A stretch of 32,398 nucleotides of DNA from Lachnospiraceae bacterium. GTDB taxonomy: Bacteria > Bacillota > Clostridia > Lachnospirales > Lachnospiraceae. A program made the position numbers and the translations under genes. Below are positions 1 through 7,490 of the stretch, in pieces; within the stretch, counting starts at the first letter, position 1; the number at the start of each line of letters is the position of its first letter. The notes under the pieces were generated by a model. It was not told where the DNA came from and did not search any database. It saw only the letters and a program-made list of their open reading frames with translations. The DNA lies in the NCBI GenBank assembly GCA_024690825.1, contig JAILOK010000108.1, forward strand, positions 1 through 32,398. The letters are read 5' to 3'.

Positions 1-116
1 GTCGCGATCAGCAGTTCGTGGGGTTTATCTGTATCATAGGACAGAAAGCATCTTTCGTCCGTGCCGTAGTGCTCATCGAGAGCATTCAGTATTTCTTTTA
101 CTTTTTTCTGTGTCAT
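1..116 (-). CDS. nth: Endonuclease III, N-terminal fragment (runs off window)
   Basis: Reading leftward from an ATG at 116, the first 38 codons give a peptide starting MTQKKVKEIL and ending with HELLIA before the window edge. This matches the start of endonuclease III, whose first helix is followed by a conserved P-x-E-L-L-I-A-T segment leading into the LSAQ motif. The family is a bifunctional DNA glycosylase/AP lyase that removes oxidised pyrimidines in base excision repair. The helix-hairpin-helix, catalytic Lys/Asp and iron-sulfur cysteines lie outside the window, so activity cannot be judged. No Shine-Dalgarno sequence is visible just upstream of the ATG. The gene is divergent from the membrane protein gene at 205. 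Confidence 0.85.
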   Translation of the reverse strand, partial: MTQKKVKEILNALDEHYGTDERCFLSYDTDKPHELLIA

Positions 117-166
117 AGGTATAATGGATGTCAGAGTTAAAAAGACGGTTACAACTGATAAATCTG

Positions 167-172
167 TATAAT
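167..172 (+). promoter_or_regulatory. Predicted -10 box for the membrane protein at 205
   Basis: A perfect TATAAT lies 33 bases before the start codon at 205. No convincing -35 hexamer is found 16-18 bases upstream, so the promoter is either weak or activator dependent. It sits immediately beside the -10 of the oppositely directed nth promoter. Confidence 0.4.
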
Positions 173-173
173 C

Positions 174-203
174 AGTATAGTAATAATGCTGTAAAGAGGT
201 CAA
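174..203 (-). promoter_or_regulatory. Predicted promoter for nth
   Basis: On the minus strand TTGACC (198-203) and TATACT (174-179) are separated by 18 bases, a good sigma-A arrangement reading toward the nth start at 116. The -35 lies next to the start codon of the divergent gene at 205. Assignment is from consensus match and spacing only. Confidence 0.5.
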
Positions 204-204
204 G

Positions 205-1692
205 ATGAAAAAGTACGCACCGCCGGTCATAGCGGCATTGCAGCTTATAATATCATTTTTTACGGACAGGACCGTATTTACATTTTCATCGGAAGACGCA
301 TTGGGAAATTATATTCCGTGCAAGATTCTGATGTTTGTATTTTTGTACCTTTTCTGGCATTTCCTCTTTAACTGCGACAAAAAGATCTTAAAATACAGCG
401 CCGTCTATCTGATCCCCATAGCGGCTGTGCTCATCTTCAAGCTCCCGCAGGGGTTTTTGAGCAATGATGAACATCTGATATTTGAGCAGGCCGCAAATCT
501 GGCGGATTATACCTGGTTTTATTATCTGACCACCTGGTACTACATCATCACAATGATGATCATACCCTCATATCTCGGTCCCATAATAGTCAAGGTCATC
601 ATCCAGGTATTGATGTGCGGATACTGTGTATACCGCGTTGATGAGCATACCGGCAGCAAAAAGAGAGGAGCTGTGATGTATATCGCCTTTCTTCTCCCGC
701 CGATACTTGCCTATACCACCTCGGCACACAGGATACCCATCTACATCTATCTTTACCTTTTCCTGATGTTTAAGCTCTACATGGATATGCGTGAAAAGAA
801 GGAGCCTTCAAAAAAGGAGATAGTTCTGCTCTGCTTTGTCATAGCGGTGCTTACCCAGTGGAGGACTGAGGGCATTTATCTGGCGCTCTTCGGACCCGTG
901 CTTCTGATCATCGCCTATGCATCCTTAAGGAAAGACATAAAGAGTGTTCTGACGGTATTCATCCTGTCATTTTTCATTCAGTATATCGTAGCGATCCCGC
1001 AGTACGGCATCATACCGGCCAGGATGAACGACAAGGCGGACAACCGTATGGGACCGTTTTATGCTTATACAGTGACAAATATGGTCCGTAACGGACTCGA
1101 TGTCGAAAAGAACAGGGACGATCTCCTCCAGATAGACAGATACCTGAACATGGAGACCGTAAAGGAGATAAACTATGTCCTCGGGGATATCAACTATGAG
1201 GACACTCTGATCCTCTACTATCCGGGATATACGGGACTCCGTGAAGAGGCCACGGACGAAGATTACCGCGCCTATGTCGATGCCTGCAAACGCCTCTTTA
1301 AGAATAATCCCGATGTCCTCGTAAAGACGCGCATAGGTTCCTTTGACTATGCCGCAACCGTCTACGACATCCGCCTGGATCAGGGCATACCCGGATTGGT
1401 CATCAGTGTCATAAAAACCATCGCCTATAACCTCTACATTCCGATGGTACTCCTGCTGCTGCTTTTCCTGTACTCACTGGTCAGACTCAGACCCTTTGAG
1501 ATCATCATGACCCTTGGTCTTTTTGCTCACTGGTTCATAGTATTTGTACTTGCCCCGGCATCCTATTTCAAATACTATTTTCCGATATATTTCACCGTAT
1601 ACTTCTGGTACATTTTAACTCTCGCACTATTTACCACCGGGGAAACATGTTCTGTTTTTCGTCGCCCTTTTTCACGCCGTATTGATACTTGA
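205..1692 (+). CDS. Polytopic membrane protein, possible GT-C-like glycosyltransferase
   Basis: A 495-residue protein with roughly ten hydrophobic segments (about residues 8-20, 38-55, 63-80, 110-140, 155-192, 206-260, then 405-475) and a soluble stretch at about 275-400. An acidic NDE motif at residues 87-89 follows the third segment, and TQWRTEG occurs at 217-223. This layout resembles GT-C type membrane glycosyltransferases that use polyprenyl-phosphate sugars, and similar TQWR-x-EG proteins are common in Lachnospiraceae. The family assignment (perhaps DUF6020-like) is tentative. The ribosome site AGAGGT precedes the ATG. The last 18 residues (478-495) and the stop codon are encoded by the left arm of the inverted-repeat element at 1636-1857, so the natural C-terminus may have been replaced. 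Confidence 0.7.
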   Translation: MKKYAPPVIAALQLIISFFTDRTVFTFSSEDALGNYIPCKILMFVFLYLFWHFLFNCDKKILKYSAVYLIPIAAVLIFKLPQGFLSNDEHLIFEQAANLADYTWFYYLTTWYYIITMMIIPSYLGPIIVKVIIQVLMCGYCVYRVDEHTGSKKRGAVMYIAFLLPPILAYTTSAHRIPIYIYLYLFLMFKLYMDMREKKEPSKKEIVLLCFVIAVLTQWRTEGIYLALFGPVLLIIAYASLRKDIKSVLTVFILSFFIQYIVAIPQYGIIPARMNDKADNRMGPFYAYTVTNMVRNGLDVEKNRDDLLQIDRYLNMETVKEINYVLGDINYEDTLILYYPGYTGLREEATDEDYRAYVDACKRLFKNNPDVLVKTRIGSFDYAATVYDIRLDQGIPGLVISVIKTIAYNLYIPMVLLLLLFLYSLVRLRPFEIIMTLGLFAHWFIVFVLAPASYFKYYFPIYFTVYFWYILTLALFTTGETCSVFRRPFSRRIDT

Positions 1693-1857
1693 AAGTGCTC
1701 GAAAGACAGGGGAAAAGGTACAGGGATGTACCTTTTAGGGAGCATGAGCATGGATGCGAATTGCGACCGACCCGTGACAGACCGGAAAATAAATGCACTT
1801 TCTTAGTATCATAGGAGTGAAAAAACAGGCAAGAAAAACGGAACATGTTTTCCCGGT
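1636..1857. mobile_element. MITE-like element with 63-bp imperfect terminal inverted repeats
   Basis: The left arm (1636-1698) and the reverse complement of the right arm (1795-1857) are both 63 bases. Their outer 25 bases match at 23 positions, starting ACCGGG and including AACATGTTC. The inner parts share TTTTTCAC, TGATACT and GAAAGTGC with small offsets. The 96-base centre has no coding capacity but holds a 9-bp hairpin. A TA dinucleotide lies just outside each arm (1632-1633 with two extra bases, and 1857-1858), which could be a target duplication, but this is uncertain. No second copy was noticed in this window. It could be a non-autonomous transposon or a long palindromic repeat. The left arm lies inside the 3' end of the upstream gene. 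Confidence 0.6.
1713..1736. terminator. Hairpin with 9-bp perfect stem, possible weak terminator
   Basis: AAAAGGTAC and GTACCTTTT form a perfect stem around the loop AGGGAT. The stem has A's on one side and T's on the other, as in a bidirectional intrinsic terminator, but the GC core (GGTAC) is short. It lies in the centre of the inverted-repeat element, 21 bases after the stop of the membrane protein gene. Confidence 0.35.
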
Positions 1858-1908
1858 AAAAAAGGAAAAAGAGAAAAAAGAGGAAAAAAAGAAAAAAAGG
1901 AAACAAAC

Positions 1909-2772
1909 ATGTACATTTCAGATAAATGGAAAGAATATGAAGTAATAGATGCCGCCGAGGGAGAAAAACTCGAACGATGGGGAGACTATATCCTTGTACG
2001 GCCCGATCCCCAGGTGATATGGGATACTCCGAAAAAAGATCCCCTCTGGAAAAAGCCCAACGCCGTATATCACAGGAGCAGCAAGGGCGGGGGCAGCTGG
2101 GAATTCATAGACCTTCCCGATGAGTGGCAGATCCATTACGGGAAACTGACCTTCAATCTGAAGCCCTTTTCCTTCAAGCACACGGGCCTCTTTCCCGAAC
2201 AGGCCGCAAACTGGGACTGGGCAGCGGAACTTATTAAAAAAGCCGGCAGGCAGATACGCGTCCTGAACCTCTTTGCCTATACGGGAGGTGCTACGATGTC
2301 GGCAGTCCTTGCAGGCGCCCATGTCACCCATGTGGATGCTTCAAAGGGGATCACCGGATGGGCAAAGGAAAACGAGACTGCATCAAACCTGCCCCATACC
2401 TCGTTTCGGTATATAGTCGACGACTGCGTCAGATTTGTTGAAAGAGAGATCAGAAGAGGCAGTAAATATGATGCAATAATCATGGATCCGCCCTCCTACG
2501 GCAGGGGTCCGAAGGGGGAGATATGGAAGATAGAAGAGTCGGTTTTTCCTCTGATGCAAAAGACGGAAAAACTCCTTTCCGACAGGCCTCTCTTCTTTCT
2601 GATCAATTCATATACCACAGGACTACAGAGCGCAGTCCTTAAGTATATGATGGAGCTTGTATTTAAGGACAGGAAGACTAAGCTCATCGAAGCGGATGAG
2701 GTGGGACTTCCCGTAAAGGACACAAAAGGTTATCTGCCCTGCGGCTGCAGCGGAAGGACGGAATTTATTTAA
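1909..2772 (+). CDS. Class I SAM-dependent methyltransferase, RlmI/RlmK-like
   Basis: A 287-residue protein of the COG1092 type (SAM methyltransferase, PF10672-like), which in characterised members methylates 23S rRNA. Visible motifs are HTGLFPEQ (91-98), the SAM-binding loop NLFAYTGGAT (120-129), the acidic residue ending the next strand in VTHVDASKG (139-147), and the catalytic DPPSYGRG (193-200), typical of N- or C-methyltransferases acting on bases. The N-terminal PUA domain of full RlmI is absent, making this a short version. The substrate base is not predictable. The start is preceded by a purine-only tract with GGAAAC close to the ATG. Its TAA overlaps the next gene's ATG (TAATG), which suggests translational coupling. 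Confidence 0.85.
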   Translation: MYISDKWKEYEVIDAAEGEKLERWGDYILVRPDPQVIWDTPKKDPLWKKPNAVYHRSSKGGGSWEFIDLPDEWQIHYGKLTFNLKPFSFKHTGLFPEQAANWDWAAELIKKAGRQIRVLNLFAYTGGATMSAVLAGAHVTHVDASKGITGWAKENETASNLPHTSFRYIVDDCVRFVEREIRRGSKYDAIIMDPPSYGRGPKGEIWKIEESVFPLMQKTEKLLSDRPLFFLINSYTTGLQSAVLKYMMELVFKDRKTKLIEADEVGLPVKDTKGYLPCGCSGRTEFI

Positions 2773-5318
2773 TGAAGGATCTGATCACAAAAATACTCGG
2801 CTTTGCCGTTATATTTGTCGTATCCGTGATGGTGATAAGTTCCATCATGAACCGCGGCAGCACCGATATGACCGTGGATATGAAGAAAGCATCGCTCCCC
2901 GTTGTCGGGATCAAAACAGGTTCCGGCATCATCAACAGACTCTACGGTTACACCGGAAAAGTGGATGTATCAAAGGTCAGGGGATATATCTGCCAGCTTG
3001 ACGAAAAAAGAGGATTGTCTTTTATTATCCGGAAATACGGAGCCGAAGTTAAGGGACTGTATTTCGAAGTCAGGAGCATGGACGGCGAAAGACTCATCGA
3101 GAGAACGGATATAACCGATGTCAGGGATCATCCCGATGAGATCGAGGCGGCCATAAGGGTCAAGGATCTGATAGACGCAAATACCCAGTACAGCCTATGC
3201 ATCGGATTTACAGATGTGGAAGGCAGGGATGTCAGGTATTATACCAGGATAATATACAACAGCGACTTAAGGAGCGAGGAGCTGTCCGACTTTGTCAGGA
3301 CCTTTTCAAAGGCTACGCTGGACAAGGAAGAGGCCCGTACCATTGCCATGTACCTTGAAAGCAACGAGCTGGGAGACAATACGGACTTTGCCCATGTGAA
3401 CATCCATTCAAGCTTCGACCAGATCACCTTCGGAAAGCTTCGTCCCGAGATAATAAGCGACATGGATATAAAGATCTATGATGTGGACGTAAACGGAGGA
3501 TTTTTCGGAAATGCGTACCGGATCGAAGCAGGACCGGAGGGCATGAGGCATGAATATGAGGTGGAGGAATTTTTCAGGCTGAAGATAACCCCAAAGAGGA
3601 TATATCTCATAGATTACGAGAGGACCATGAAGGAGGTCTTCATACCGGACAGCGATCATTTCGTCAACGACAAGATAATGTTCGGTATCACCGACAATGA
3701 TATCAATTTCATGGAAAACAACGACGGAGACATAGTCGCGTTTGTCCAAAACGGCGCTCTCTACTGCTACAGGGGCGTTAACAACCGGGCAGTCCGGATC
3801 TTTTCCTTCTTTGATGATGAGAATAATGACGAGCGCACAAGGCTTAAGGATCATGAGATAAAGATACTGTCGGTGGATGAGGGAGGAAATATCAGATTCC
3901 TTCTCTACGGCTACATGAACAGGGGCAAGCACGAGGGAGAAGTCCTGGCAGGCGTTTATTATTATGACAGTTCCCTCAATACCATAGAGGAAGAGGTCAT
4001 CATACCCTATGACGGGTCCTTTGCGGGGATAAAGAGCAACCTGGACCTGCTTGCTTTTGAGGACAGATCGAACAACTTTTATTTCTATCTGTCGCAGGGC
4101 ATATACAGGATCAGGATGGGATCGGCAAGGACGGAGATACTTGCTTCCGATATCGGCGTGGATGATTTTGTGGTATCGGAGAGCATGGGAATAGTTGCCT
4201 GGACCGATGAGCTGATGAAGGTCGGTTCGGCTGATACGATGGGCGTAAGCATAGAAAACAGCGAGATCACGGTCCTTAATCTTTCCACCGGGACCAGAAG
4301 GCTTATTTCGGCAGATCCCGGGATGGTATGCATACCCGTGGGCTTTATAGGGGAAGATCTGGTATACGGTACGGTGGATAAGGGCGGAGTTGTCCGCACC
4401 GCCGCGGGAACCATGAGACTTGTAATGAAGTACCTTTATATAGAAAGTCCCTCCGGAGAAGTCTTAAAGAAATATGATGCGGGGGACAGATATATATCCG
4501 ATGTGGAGATAAAGGGCAACGCGATCGACATAGTAAAGATCAGGATCGACAGCCAGGGAACGGTCATGGATGTCGAAAATGACCAGATCGTGGGAAGCGG
4601 CAGGACAAAGGATACGCATTGCACCATACTCTCGGTCCTGACAGAGGAAACGGAGACGATCGTGGAGATGCAGGTCTACCAGGAGATAAGAACGGATTCC
4701 ATGCAGCTTTTAACTCCCAAAGAGGTCGTTTATGAAGGAGTCAGGAGCGTAAAGATCGAAGGATCGCCTGCCGATACGACAGAGACCTATGTTGTATACG
4801 CAAAGGGATTTATCTCCGGCATATACAGCTCTCTTTCAAGTGCCATCGAAAAGGCTGATGAAGATGCGGGAGTCGTGGTCTTTGATGTGGATAAATATGC
4901 ATGGGCAAAGATGGGCAAGGAAAATGAAAAGAGCATACCCATCGAAGAGGTTGCTTCATTTACCGGAAACGGACTGTATGACTGTATGATGGTCTTGCTT
5001 GAATATACAGGGAAAAAGGCTGATATAAAGGAAGATCTGGAGGCCGGAAGGCCGCCGATAAACATACTCAAGGAAAATATGGACGCCACGGTGCTGAATC
5101 TTGAAGGCTGCACCCTTGATGAGGTGCTCTACTATGTTTCCTCGGACCGTCCGGTGTTTGCGCCGTCAAGGGCGGGATCGCTGCTCATAACCGGATATGA
5201 CACAAAAAATATCGAGGTGTTCAATCCTTCGGAAGAGAGCATACACAAGATAGGGTTAGATGACGCAAAGGAGTTGTTTGAGAGCAGAGGAAATGAGTTT
5301 ATCTCCTATGTACGGTAG
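2772..5318 (+). CDS. Large membrane-anchored extracytoplasmic protein with degenerate C39-like C-terminal domain
   Basis: An 848-residue protein with one N-terminal membrane segment (about residues 7-24, no signal peptidase site obvious), so most of it should lie outside the membrane. The middle (about 60-720) is rich in beta strands with repeated patterns of aromatic and acidic residues, suggestive of a beta-propeller-like fold, but I recognise no named family there. The last 115 residues (about 734-848) resemble peptidase C39-like domains: a helix MMVLLEYTGK, LDEVLYYVSSDRPVFAP, then LLITGYDTKNIEVFNP. Aligned by eye, the catalytic Cys is Asn (about 733) and the catalytic His is Gly (about 802), so it is probably inactive. 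It overlaps the methyltransferase gene by one base and converges on the PRPP synthetase gene with a 16-base gap. Confidence 0.75.
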   Translation: MKDLITKILGFAVIFVVSVMVISSIMNRGSTDMTVDMKKASLPVVGIKTGSGIINRLYGYTGKVDVSKVRGYICQLDEKRGLSFIIRKYGAEVKGLYFEVRSMDGERLIERTDITDVRDHPDEIEAAIRVKDLIDANTQYSLCIGFTDVEGRDVRYYTRIIYNSDLRSEELSDFVRTFSKATLDKEEARTIAMYLESNELGDNTDFAHVNIHSSFDQITFGKLRPEIISDMDIKIYDVDVNGGFFGNAYRIEAGPEGMRHEYEVEEFFRLKITPKRIYLIDYERTMKEVFIPDSDHFVNDKIMFGITDNDINFMENNDGDIVAFVQNGALYCYRGVNNRAVRIFSFFDDENNDERTRLKDHEIKILSVDEGGNIRFLLYGYMNRGKHEGEVLAGVYYYDSSLNTIEEEVIIPYDGSFAGIKSNLDLLAFEDRSNNFYFYLSQGIYRIRMGSARTEILASDIGVDDFVVSESMGIVAWTDELMKVGSADTMGVSIENSEITVLNLSTGTRRLISADPGMVCIPVGFIGEDLVYGTVDKGGVVRTAAGTMRLVMKYLYIESPSGEVLKKYDAGDRYISDVEIKGNAIDIVKIRIDSQGTVMDVENDQIVGSGRTKDTHCTILSVLTEETETIVEMQVYQEIRTDSMQLLTPKEVVYEGVRSVKIEGSPADTTETYVVYAKGFISGIYSSLSSAIEKADEDAGVVVFDVDKYAWAKMGKENEKSIPIEEVASFTGNGLYDCMMVLLEYTGKKADIKEDLEAGRPPINILKENMDATVLNLEGCTLDEVLYYVSSDRPVFAPSRAGSLLITGYDTKNIEVFNPSEESIHKIGLDDAKELFESRGNEFISYVR

Positions 5319-5334
5319 CAGTCTGCCGGACATT

Positions 5335-6525
5335 TTATTCGTCCGTAAGCTCGCCCTTCATATAGCGGTCCACGAAGGACTGGATCCTTCCGATCGGGTT
5401 GAGGAGATCGCTGATCGAGGAGTCGTGGTTTAAGGTATCTATGATATAGGCGATATATTTGCTCATATCACAGGAGATATACCATGGACGCTTCGAAAGA
5501 TCGGGACTCTGGTAGATAAGGTTTGTTGTGAGCACGCCGCTGATGACGCCGTCCTCGTAGGCTTTGTCAAATTTCTCCAGACCCTTGGTGAAAAGACCGA
5601 AGGTCGCGGCTAAATAGATCCTGCGGGCCTTGTGCTGCTTAAGGTAGGCCGCCACTTCAAGAGAGGTATCTCCCGAAGAGATCATATCATCAATTACTAT
5701 GATATCCTTGCCTTCAATGGAAGTTCCCAAAAATTCATGGGAGACCACCGGATATCTTCCGTTATGGACTCTGGTGTAATCACGCCTTTTATAGAACATA
5801 CCCATATCAAGACCGAGTACGTTTGCAAAATAGATCGCGCGGCTCATCCCGCCCTCATCGGGGCTTACCACGAGCATATGCTCCGCATCAACCTTTAGAT
5901 CCTTCACATTGGACAACAGGCCCTTTATGAACTGATAAGAGGGCTGTATGGTCTCAAAGCCGCTTAAGGGGATGGAATTCTGGACCCTGGCGTCATGGGC
6001 ATCAAAGGTAATGATATTGTCAACGCCCATTTTTACAAGCTCCTGCAGCGCCAGCGCGCAGTCTAAAGATTCTCTTGCGGCTCTGGTATGCTGTCTGCTT
6101 TCGTACAGGTACGGCATGATGACGGTAATGCGTCTTGCCTTGCCGCCGACTGCCGCTATTATTCTTTTCAGATTCTGGTAATGGTCATCCGGTGACATGT
6201 GATTGACTTCGCCGGAAATGGTATAGGTCTCGCTGTAATTACATACATCGACCAGAAGATAGAGGTCCATGCCTCTGACAGATTCCATGATCATGCCCTT
6301 CGCTTCACCCGTACCGAAACGGGGAACCCGGGCTTCTACAATATATGAATTCCTGTGATAACCGGAATAGACAAGGGAGTCTTTCTGTTCATCTTCTCTT
6401 TCCCTGCGCCATTTGACCAAAAATGAGTCGATCTTTTCACAAAGAGGAAGAGTTCCCTTCAGAGGAATAACACCAAGGGATCCGATGGGTACAGTGTCGA
6501 GTTTCCTTTTGTCGTGGGTTGACAT
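5335..6525 (-). CDS. prs: Ribose-phosphate pyrophosphokinase (PRPP synthetase), divergent long form
   Basis: A 396-residue protein with the two-lobed PRPP synthetase layout. The PRPP/ribose-phosphate loop is clear at VIDDMISSGDT (277-287), with FDAHDARVQ (174-182), SPDEGGMSRA (221-230) and KRRDY (246-250) matching the positions of the family's metal-binding, pyrophosphate and ATP motifs. The enzyme makes PRPP from ribose-5-phosphate and ATP for nucleotide, His and Trp synthesis. It is longer than the usual 310-320 residues, mainly through an N-terminal addition and inserts, and its motifs depart from the classical ones, so it may be a paralog with altered regulation. The start ATG overlaps the stop of the helicase loader gene by one base (TAATG), placing it last in the dnaD-loader-prs operon. 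Confidence 0.85.
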   Translation of the reverse strand: MSTHDKRKLDTVPIGSLGVIPLKGTLPLCEKIDSFLVKWRREREDEQKDSLVYSGYHRNSYIVEARVPRFGTGEAKGMIMESVRGMDLYLLVDVCNYSETYTISGEVNHMSPDDHYQNLKRIIAAVGGKARRITVIMPYLYESRQHTRAARESLDCALALQELVKMGVDNIITFDAHDARVQNSIPLSGFETIQPSYQFIKGLLSNVKDLKVDAEHMLVVSPDEGGMSRAIYFANVLGLDMGMFYKRRDYTRVHNGRYPVVSHEFLGTSIEGKDIIVIDDMISSGDTSLEVAAYLKQHKARRIYLAATFGLFTKGLEKFDKAYEDGVISGVLTTNLIYQSPDLSKRPWYISCDMSKYIAYIIDTLNHDSSISDLLNPIGRIQSFVDRYMKGELTDE

Positions 6526-7490
6526 TACGCCTGCCTCCGTTTCATCAATCGGATGTCATCTCCGTTGAACCTGATCAGTTCATATCCTCCCAGTATCCTT
6601 GAAAACGAGCGTTCGGTATAATTATCCTTCAACTGCTCTAAGGACAGGTTGCTTGATATGATGGTTGATTTTCTGGCATTGCCGCGTTCGTTCAATATCT
6701 GAAAGAGCTCAGAGGCGGTAACCGTGGCGGAATTCATCACTTCGGTACCCAGATCGTCTATGATGAGGAGAGAGCAGTCGAACAGACTGTTGTAGGCATC
6801 CTCGTCAAAGGGACTGTCGTTTTTTCTGAAAACATGGCCGTTTATCAGTTCAAACAGCCTCAGAGCCGTAAGATATATTACAGAGTAACCCTCTTCAATA
6901 AGTCTCCCCGCGATACAATTGGTAATAAACGTTTTACCGCTCCCCACATTTCCATACAATAGCATATTTTCATAGGTTTTTGCAAATGAATCGACAAAAT
7001 TCAGTGCTATCGCATGTATCTTTTTCATCTCGGATAAAGTCTCACCCGAAAAATAATCAAAGGAGAAGGTGTCAAAGTTTTCCTCTTTAAGCTTCGGGTA
7101 GATATCGGACTGACGATATATCGCGTCAATGATCTTCTGCTTCAGGCAGTGGCATTTCTTTCCGTTGATATAGCCTGTATCTTCGCAGTCGGGGCAGTCA
7201 AAGACCGGATTAAGAAATGAGGGATCGAATCCGTTTTGCTGCAAAAGGGATCTTTTTTTTGCGGAAAGATCATCGATCTTTTTTAACGAATCCGCTGTAT
7301 CCGTTCCGCCTTCTATTTTTTTTATGGCGGCAGCGGCAGATATATCGGCGACCATGTTGTCGATTTCCCTTATCTCGGGGATCTTTTCATAGACCTGCTT
7401 TATGCGTTCATCTTTGAGAGCCCGGTTCCTGTTTCTGGCATCTTCGTAGGAACTCATTATTTCATTGAACTTCAGTTTGCTGTAGCTCAT
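6525..7490 (-). CDS. DnaC/DnaI-type replicative helicase loader ATPase
   Basis: A 321-residue AAA+ protein. Residues 99-115 hold a four-cysteine zinc site (C99, C102, C113, C115), as in DnaI-type loaders. Walker A is GNVGSGKT (180-187), Walker B is LLIIDD (241-246), and a sensor-like TIISSNLS and arginine-finger-like SFSRI follow near the end. The N-terminal 90 residues are helical, the part that contacts the helicase in DnaI. The expected role is to load DnaB (encoded at 26462) on DNA during initiation or restart. Its start overlaps the DnaD-like gene's stop by four bases (ATGA), and its own stop overlaps prs, so the three are co-translated. It could also be called an IstB-like ATP-binding protein, but the zinc site and context favour a primosome role. 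Confidence 0.87.
   Translation of the reverse strand: MSYSKLKFNEIMSSYEDARNRNRALKDERIKQVYEKIPEIREIDNMVADISAAAAIKKIEGGTDTADSLKKIDDLSAKKRSLLQQNGFDPSFLNPVFDCPDCEDTGYINGKKCHCLKQKIIDAIYRQSDIYPKLKEENFDTFSFDYFSGETLSEMKKIHAIALNFVDSFAKTYENMLLYGNVGSGKTFITNCIAGRLIEEGYSVIYLTALRLFELINGHVFRKNDSPFDEDAYNSLFDCSLLIIDDLGTEVMNSATVTASELFQILNERGNARKSTIISSNLSLEQLKDNYTERSFSRILGGYELIRFNGDDIRLMKRRQA

Noticed and set aside
1631-1906. Minus-strand reading of 91 codons starting with repeated Phe/Leu
   Set aside because: It is the complement of the purine tract and the inverted-repeat element. Its composition is low complexity and it has no homology or ribosome-site support.
5318-5350. Possible bidirectional terminator between the 848-residue protein gene and prs
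   Set aside because: Only a 5-bp CGGAC/GTCCG stem with a 9-base loop is seen, partly inside prs and without a T run on either side.
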